9,244 bases of DNA from JBDIVL01 sp039794405 (GTDB lineage: Bacteria; Planctomycetota; Brocadiia; Brocadiales; Brocadiaceae), in NCBI GenBank assembly GCA_039794405.1, contig JBDIVL010000079.1, forward strand, positions 1 to 9,244, written 5' to 3'. The stretch's first letter is position 1. Every line of letters starts with the position of its first letter. The translations under genes were made by a program, and so were the position numbers. Shown here piece by piece: positions 7,202 through 9,244 of the stretch. The notes below the pieces were generated by a model. The model ran no database searches and had not been told where the DNA came from. It saw only the letters and a list, made by a program, of their open reading frames with translations.

Positions 7202-7403
7202 GTCATTGCGAGGAGTGAAGCGGTTGCGAGGCGGAAGCTGAAGCAAACCAGGAGAGATTCCTTGCTGATACGCTCGGAACAGACTCCGCAAGTATCCAAT
7301 TGCAGATTTGGGATTGCGGATTGCGGAATGAAAAACCAAAGTGTAAAATCCGAAATCCAAATTCCCGATTTGGGATTGCTTCGGAAAAGACCCTCGCAAT
7401 GAC
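7202..7403. repeat. 202-bp intergenic element with 12-bp terminal inverted repeats
   Basis: GTCATTGCGAGG (7202-7213) is the exact reverse complement of 7392-7403. The sequence GTCATTGCGAGGAG.GAAGCG is a type of intergenic repeat known from many environmental bacteria. The interior holds short, degenerate reiterations of GGATTGC and GATTTGGGATTGC-like words. Frames here on either strand are not convincing as genes. It may be a MITE-like or multi-part palindromic element. Confidence 0.6.
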
Positions 7404-7458
7404 CATTGGGCAGTCTTTCGTAATTTGAGGATATGTTCGGTTTCATTCTTTGGATACT

Positions 7459-7524
7459 ATAGCTCCATAAGGAGCGGCCTGGTCTATCTATTAATCATAT
7501 ACAGGTCGCTCCTGACGGAACTAT
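7459..7524. repeat. inverted pair of REP-like units in R1
   Basis: The 23 bases at 7459-7481 (core GCTCCATAAGGAGCGGCCTG) are inverted at 7502-7524 with four mismatches, enclosing a 20-base loop. This BIME-like pair could fold into a long stem in RNA. The equivalent pair in R2 is nearly perfect. Confidence 0.65.
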
Positions 7525-7547
7525 TTACCCTATTAAATTTTATTAGG

Positions 7548-7578
7548 CTACAAACCAGATCGCCCCTAACGGGGCTAC
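7548..7578 (-). repeat. REP-like unit with CCCC/GGGG stem in R1
   Basis: On the minus strand this reads GTAGCCCCGTTAGGGGCGAT and continues CTGGTTTGTAG. It is the same design as the other units (AGC-stem-GCGA.CTG.TTTGTAG) with C/G changes compensating on both sides of the stem. It lies 35 bases beyond the end of the higA-like frame. Confidence 0.6.
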
Positions 7579-7613
7579 ATTGTTTTTTATATCCTCACGG
7601 ATTTTTCAAAAAA

Positions 7614-7883
7614 CTAATCTGAAAGCCCGAAATAGCGGGAAAGCCGAAGCGCTGTATCAGCAGTTATCGAACGATTACCGTGAACGATCTCGTTGATACG
7701 GCGGGCCGGTACATTAATATCCCTGGCCAGTTTATACTGGCTTATACCCATAGGCATCAGGAATTCCTCCAATAATATTTCTCCCGGATGTATCGGGAAT
7801 GCTCCCCTCAACATTGCAGATTGCATCTTTGTAAAGTATCCATTTTTTATTTGACTTGTGCATATATTGTACATACAATTCAT
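7614..7883 (-). pseudogene. higA: truncated HigA/VapI-like antitoxin remnant, copy 1
   Basis: The conserved part, PIHPGEILLEEFLMPMGISQ through the helix-turn-helix KLARDINVPARRINEIVHGN to ALRLSRYFGLSD, is a HigA-family Xre/Cro DNA-binding domain. Family members normally continue after RYFG with a segment like T.EFW..LQ for about 25-30 more residues. Here a stop (TAG, 7614-7616) follows at once and repeat DNA begins. The 5' end is also abnormal: homology with copy 2 stops at 7796, and the upstream codons to 7883 are unrelated and overlap the brnT promoter. No higB toxin is adjacent. Probably a non-functional relic, though the DNA-binding core is intact. Confidence 0.7.
7851..7879 (+). promoter_or_regulatory. 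predicted sigma-70 promoter of brnT-brnA
   Basis: TTGACT (7851-7856) and TACAAT (7874-7879) are separated by 17 bases, a near-consensus pair. The expected transcription start, about seven bases after the -10, falls on or next to the ATG at 7886, so the mRNA may be leaderless. No Shine-Dalgarno site precedes the ATG, which agrees. Partly palindromic TTGT...ACAA sequence between and around the boxes could be an autoregulatory operator. Confidence 0.6.
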
Positions 7884-7885
7884 TT

Positions 7886-8161
7886 ATGTTTTACCAATGG
7901 GATGCTGAGAAAGCAGATTCTAACTTAAAGAAACATGGTATAGATTTCGCCGATGCGGTTGGAGTATTTGAGGATGAATGGGCATTAACCATTAAAGAAC
8001 ATCACGTTGGAAACGAGCAGCGTTTTGTAACTTTGGGAATGGATTTTCTTGGCCGTGTACTTGTTGTTGTATACACATACAGGAATAATGACATACGTCT
8101 AATTTCAGCACGCACAGCTACAAAAAGAGAAAGGAAAATTTATGAAAGAAAAAGAGTATAA
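7886..8161 (+). CDS. brnT: BrnT-family ribonuclease toxin
   Basis: The protein has 91 residues, the usual length for BrnT, a RelE-fold ribonuclease that blocks translation and is neutralised by BrnA. Family hallmarks: FYQWDAEKADSNLKKHGIDF (2-21), RFVTLG (46-51), the hydrophobic strand VLVVVYTY, and the C-terminal IRLISARTATKRERKIYE (70-87). ATG at 7886 is chosen because the family starts just before the WD motif. An in-frame start at 7856 would lie inside the promoter. It overlaps brnA by 20 bases, as toxin-antitoxin pairs of this type often do. The frame is complete and conserved, so the toxin is probably active. The pair sits between two direct repeats. Confidence 0.92.
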   Translation: MFYQWDAEKADSNLKKHGIDFADAVGVFEDEWALTIKEHHVGNEQRFVTLGMDFLGRVLVVVYTYRNNDIRLISARTATKRERKIYERKRV

Positions 8162-8402
8162 ATTTGACGATGCAAAACAGGGTGCTATAGTGAAGCCTGC
8201 AGGAGGAAAGACTCGTATCACTATACGTATTGACACAGATATACTAAATTGGTTCCGTAGTAAAATCCATAAGGCTGGTGGTGGTAACTATCAAACGTTA
8301 ATAAATGATGCGTTGCGAGAGCATATTCAAAAAACGAATAGTACACTTGAAACTAAACTACGTAAGTTAATTCGGGAAGAGCTCAAAGTGATTACGAAAT
8401 AA
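8142..8402 (+). CDS. brnA: BrnA-family antitoxin
   Basis: The protein has 86 residues. AAGGAAA (8131-8137), within brnT, serves as ribosome site. The N-terminus EYKFDDAKQGAIVKPAGGK is the typical toxin-contacting segment. It is followed by a ribbon-helix-helix domain: KTRITIRIDTDILNWFRSKI (23-42), then GGGNYQTLINDALREHI (46-62). The tail (63-86) is charged and helical. BrnA binds BrnT and, as a complex, normally represses the shared promoter; the promoter at 7851-7879 is the obvious target. The following 76 bases, 8403-8478, hold no clear terminator. Confidence 0.92.
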   Translation: MKEKEYKFDDAKQGAIVKPAGGKTRITIRIDTDILNWFRSKIHKAGGGNYQTLINDALREHIQKTNSTLETKLRKLIREELKVITK

Positions 8403-8520
8403 TTTGCCCTGTTCGGCAATCGGGTAGAATCGGAAACTCCTTAGCGGGTTCTGGTTTGTTACCAAAACCTGTGTTATGTTCGTAATTTGAGGATATGTTC
8501 GGTTTCATTCTTTGGATACT

Positions 8521-8585
8521 ATAGCTCCATAAGGAGCGGCCTGGTCTATCTATTAATCATATACAGGCCGCTCCTACGGAGCTAT
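8521..8585. repeat. near-perfect inverted pair of REP-like units in R2
   Basis: 8521-8543 and 8564-8585 are reverse complements apart from a small bulge in the CCATAAGG/CCTACGG centre. The loop is 20 bases. The pair lies on the 3' side of both brnA and the convergent truncated higA, so as RNA it could stop transcription or protect 3' ends. Confidence 0.65.
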
Positions 8586-8608
8586 TTACCCTATTGAATT
8601 TTATTAGG

Positions 8609-8639
8609 CTACAAACCAGATCGCCCCTAACGGGGCTAC
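8609..8639 (-). repeat. REP-like unit with CCCC/GGGG stem in R2
   Basis: Identical counterpart of the R1 unit at 7548-7578: CGCCCCTAACGGGGC core with the CTACAAACCAG flank. It begins 35 bases past the stop of the higA-like gene. Confidence 0.6.
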
Positions 8640-8674
8640 ATTGTTTTTTATATCCTCACGGATTTTTCAAAAAA

Positions 8675-8878
8675 CTAATCTGAAAGCCCGAAATAACGGG
8701 AAAGCCGAAGCGCTGTGTCAGCAGTCATCGAACGATTACCGTGAACGATCTCGTTGATACAGCGGGCCGGTACACTAATATCTCTGGCCAGTTTATACTG
8801 GCTTATACCCATAGGCTTCAGGAATTCCTCCAATAATATTTCTCCCGGATGTATCGGTTCCATTTTTTTCGTGCTCAT
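8675..8878 (-). CDS. higA: C-terminally truncated HigA/VapI-like antitoxin, copy 2
   Basis: The protein has 67 residues when begun at the ATG at 8878, which has AGGGGG (8884-8889 on this strand) five bases upstream. A GTG at 8884 overlaps that site and is less likely. It reads MSTKKMEPIHPGEILLEEFL, the normal HigA N-terminus, then the Xre-type helix-turn-helix (about 24-63: GISQYKLARDISVPARCINE … ADTALRLSRYFG). The protein ends LSD instead of the usual T.EFW..LQ extension, so about 25-30 residues of the typical HigA are missing. No higB is next to it. An intact start and ribosome site mean it may still be made and could act as an orphan regulator. Alternatively it is a relic. Confidence 0.7.
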   Translation of the reverse strand: MSTKKMEPIHPGEILLEEFLKPMGISQYKLARDISVPARCINEIVHGNRSMTADTALRLSRYFGLSD

Positions 8879-8947
8879 TGTCACCCCCTATGGTAATCAA
8901 CTATTTCAACAGTATTTTTGCAGTGAAAGCTTTTTATCATAAATTAG

Positions 8948-8962
8948 GCTGCCTTTGGCAGC
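8948..8962 (+). repeat. small GC hairpin
   Basis: GCTGCC and GGCAGC pair around TTT, flanked by TTAG and CTAA, which can extend the stem. It lies eight bases left of the long palindrome and may be part of the same element. Confidence 0.5.
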
Positions 8963-8969
8963 GACTAAG

Positions 8970-9087
8970 GTTGGTTCAATCTTGTAGATTGAACCATGCG
9001 TTTAGCATAGGCCTGTACGTTTTGGTTTATTCCAGACATATGAAACATGCTAAACGTTTCGGTTCAATCGTGGACGATTGAACCAAC
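8970..9087. repeat. long imperfect palindrome with nested hairpins
   Basis: Each arm is itself a hairpin: GGTTCAATC/GATTGAACC (8973-8981 and 8987-8995, loop TTGTA), and GGTTCAATCG/CGATTGAACC (9061-9070 and 9075-9084, loop TGGA). The arms continue with CGTTTAGCAT (8999-9008) mirrored by ATGCTAAACG (9047-9056). The left arm, 8970-9008, is therefore the inverted copy of the right arm, 9047-9087, around a 38-base centre. The whole can adopt a cruciform or two separate hairpins. Frames across it are not coding. Confidence 0.75.
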
Positions 9088-9153
9088 TCTGAAACTTTGA
9101 ATTTCCTATACATCTAGTTAGAGAGTGTTATGCACTTTCGTAGGTAAAATTGT

Positions 9154-9159
9154 TATAAT
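9154..9159 (+). promoter_or_regulatory. TATAAT -10 box of the IS transposase
   Basis: A perfect TATAAT ends six bases before the transposase ATG, so transcription would begin at the start codon. The -35 region (TGCACT, about 9131-9136, 17-base gap) is weak. No ribosome site is present. Confidence 0.4.
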
Positions 9160-9165
9160 TTGGGT

Positions 9166-9244
9166 ATGGAAACCAATAAAAACAAAAGAAAGCCGTACCC
9201 AAGTGATGTCACTGATGCAGAATGGGCATTTGTCGCTCCTTACC
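9166..9244 (+). CDS. IS5-family transposase, N-terminal 26 residues
   Basis: The visible protein is METNKNKRKPYPSDVTDAEW followed by AFVAPY, running off the window. The KRKPYPSD.TD.EW…P pattern is the characteristic N-terminus of IS5-group (DUF4096-type) DDE transposases, which cut and paste their element. The catalytic DDE residues lie outside the window, so activity cannot be judged. Confidence 0.85.
   Translation, partial: METNKNKRKPYPSDVTDAEWAFVAPY

Larger units (their letters stand above)
7417..7796. repeat. direct repeat block R1 (left copy)
   Basis: This 380-bp block matches 8479-8857 with, by my count, ten substitutions and one single-base indel (about 97% identity). It contains three palindromic units and a truncated higA-like gene. 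Copies are in the same orientation and flank brnT-brnA. The match ends abruptly on both sides, at 7416 and 7797. Confidence 0.9.
8479..8857. repeat. direct repeat block R2 (right copy)
   Basis: Second copy of the block at 7417-7796, one base shorter (in the second palindromic arm). The difference pattern in the higA-like part includes four amino-acid changes in about 60 residues, so the copies are not under strong purifying selection. The block ends after TATCGG at 8857, where copy 2 of higA keeps its own natural-looking N-terminus. Confidence 0.9.
9121..9244 (+). mobile_element. left end of an IS5-family insertion sequence (partial)
   Basis: A transposase start lies at 9166. The sequence GAGAGTGTTATGCACTTTCG from 9121 is a plausible left terminal repeat, preceded by CTAGTTA, which could contain the target site. 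The right end lies beyond the window, so the boundary is provisional. Confidence 0.5.

Noticed and set aside
7051..7446. Several overlapping frames on both strands
   Set aside because: They lie entirely in palindromic and inverted-repeat DNA, are open in many frames at once and have no family resemblance.
7425..7622. Plus-strand 65-residue frame in R1
   Set aside because: It is antisense to repeat DNA next to the higA remnant and lacks a ribosome site or any motif.
7856..7885. Upstream in-frame ATG start for brnT at 7856
   Set aside because: It lies inside the predicted promoter (between -35 and -10), and BrnT proteins normally begin just before the WD motif, which fits the ATG at 7886.
7417..8857. 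CRISPR array
   Set aside because: The repeats are two long blocks and palindromic units at irregular spacing, without regular short repeats and unique spacers, and no cas gene is present.
8885..8969. A higB toxin gene upstream of higA copy 2
   Set aside because: No frame of suitable length or RelE-like pattern exists there; only hairpins and AT-rich sequence are present.
8754..9081. Plus-strand frames across higA copy 2 and the long palindrome
   Set aside because: One is antisense to the HigA helix-turn-helix; the other reads through the hairpins, so both are shadows.

Overview
This is an AT-rich bacterial window with the look of an accessory region. It has strong Shine-Dalgarno sites, a Sec signal peptide, toxin-antitoxin genes, an IS5-type transposase start, many small palindromic repeats and several decaying genes. 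The repeat families and HigA/BrnT proteins remind me of Brocadiales (anammox planctomycetes), but that is recollection only; the sequence does not fix the taxon.

Layout. 1-388: two abutting coding fragments, both cut off. 442-5042: the centrepiece, a tight two-gene operon. The first gene encodes a 1429-residue protein with a sacsin/NO VEIN-like GHKL (Hsp90-type) ATPase at the N-terminus and a C-terminal DUF3883/NOV domain with PD-(D/E)XK nuclease-like residues. The second starts 11 bases later and encodes a 99-residue free-standing winged helix that closely resembles the C-terminal DNA-binding domain of DpnI. A broken zinc-ribbon frame overlaps its end. 5043-5651: mostly non-coding, with one possible 44-residue membrane peptide and an 81-bp segment bounded by perfect 14-bp inverted repeats.

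5652-6937: two damaged genes for exported or membrane-associated proteins. One is a signal-peptide protein with a carboxypeptidase-regulatory-like domain, split by one missing base. The other is a glycine-zipper protein with no 5' end and an in-frame TAG. 6938-7613: non-coding DNA built from REP-like palindromes and a 202-bp element with 12-bp terminal inverted repeats.

7417-8857: a complete brnT-brnA toxin-antitoxin pair between two ~97% identical, directly repeated 380-bp blocks. Each block carries three palindromic units and a C-terminally truncated, orphan higA-like antitoxin on the minus strand. 8940-9120: nested hairpins forming one long imperfect palindrome. 9121-9244: left end of an IS5-family element, cut by the window edge.

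Working model (inference): the ATPase-nuclease protein and the DpnI-like winged helix act together as a defence module, the winged helix providing DNA or modified-base recognition and the large protein providing ATP-driven switching and cleavage. The mobile-element debris, toxin-antitoxin genes and pseudogenes fit a defence-island setting.
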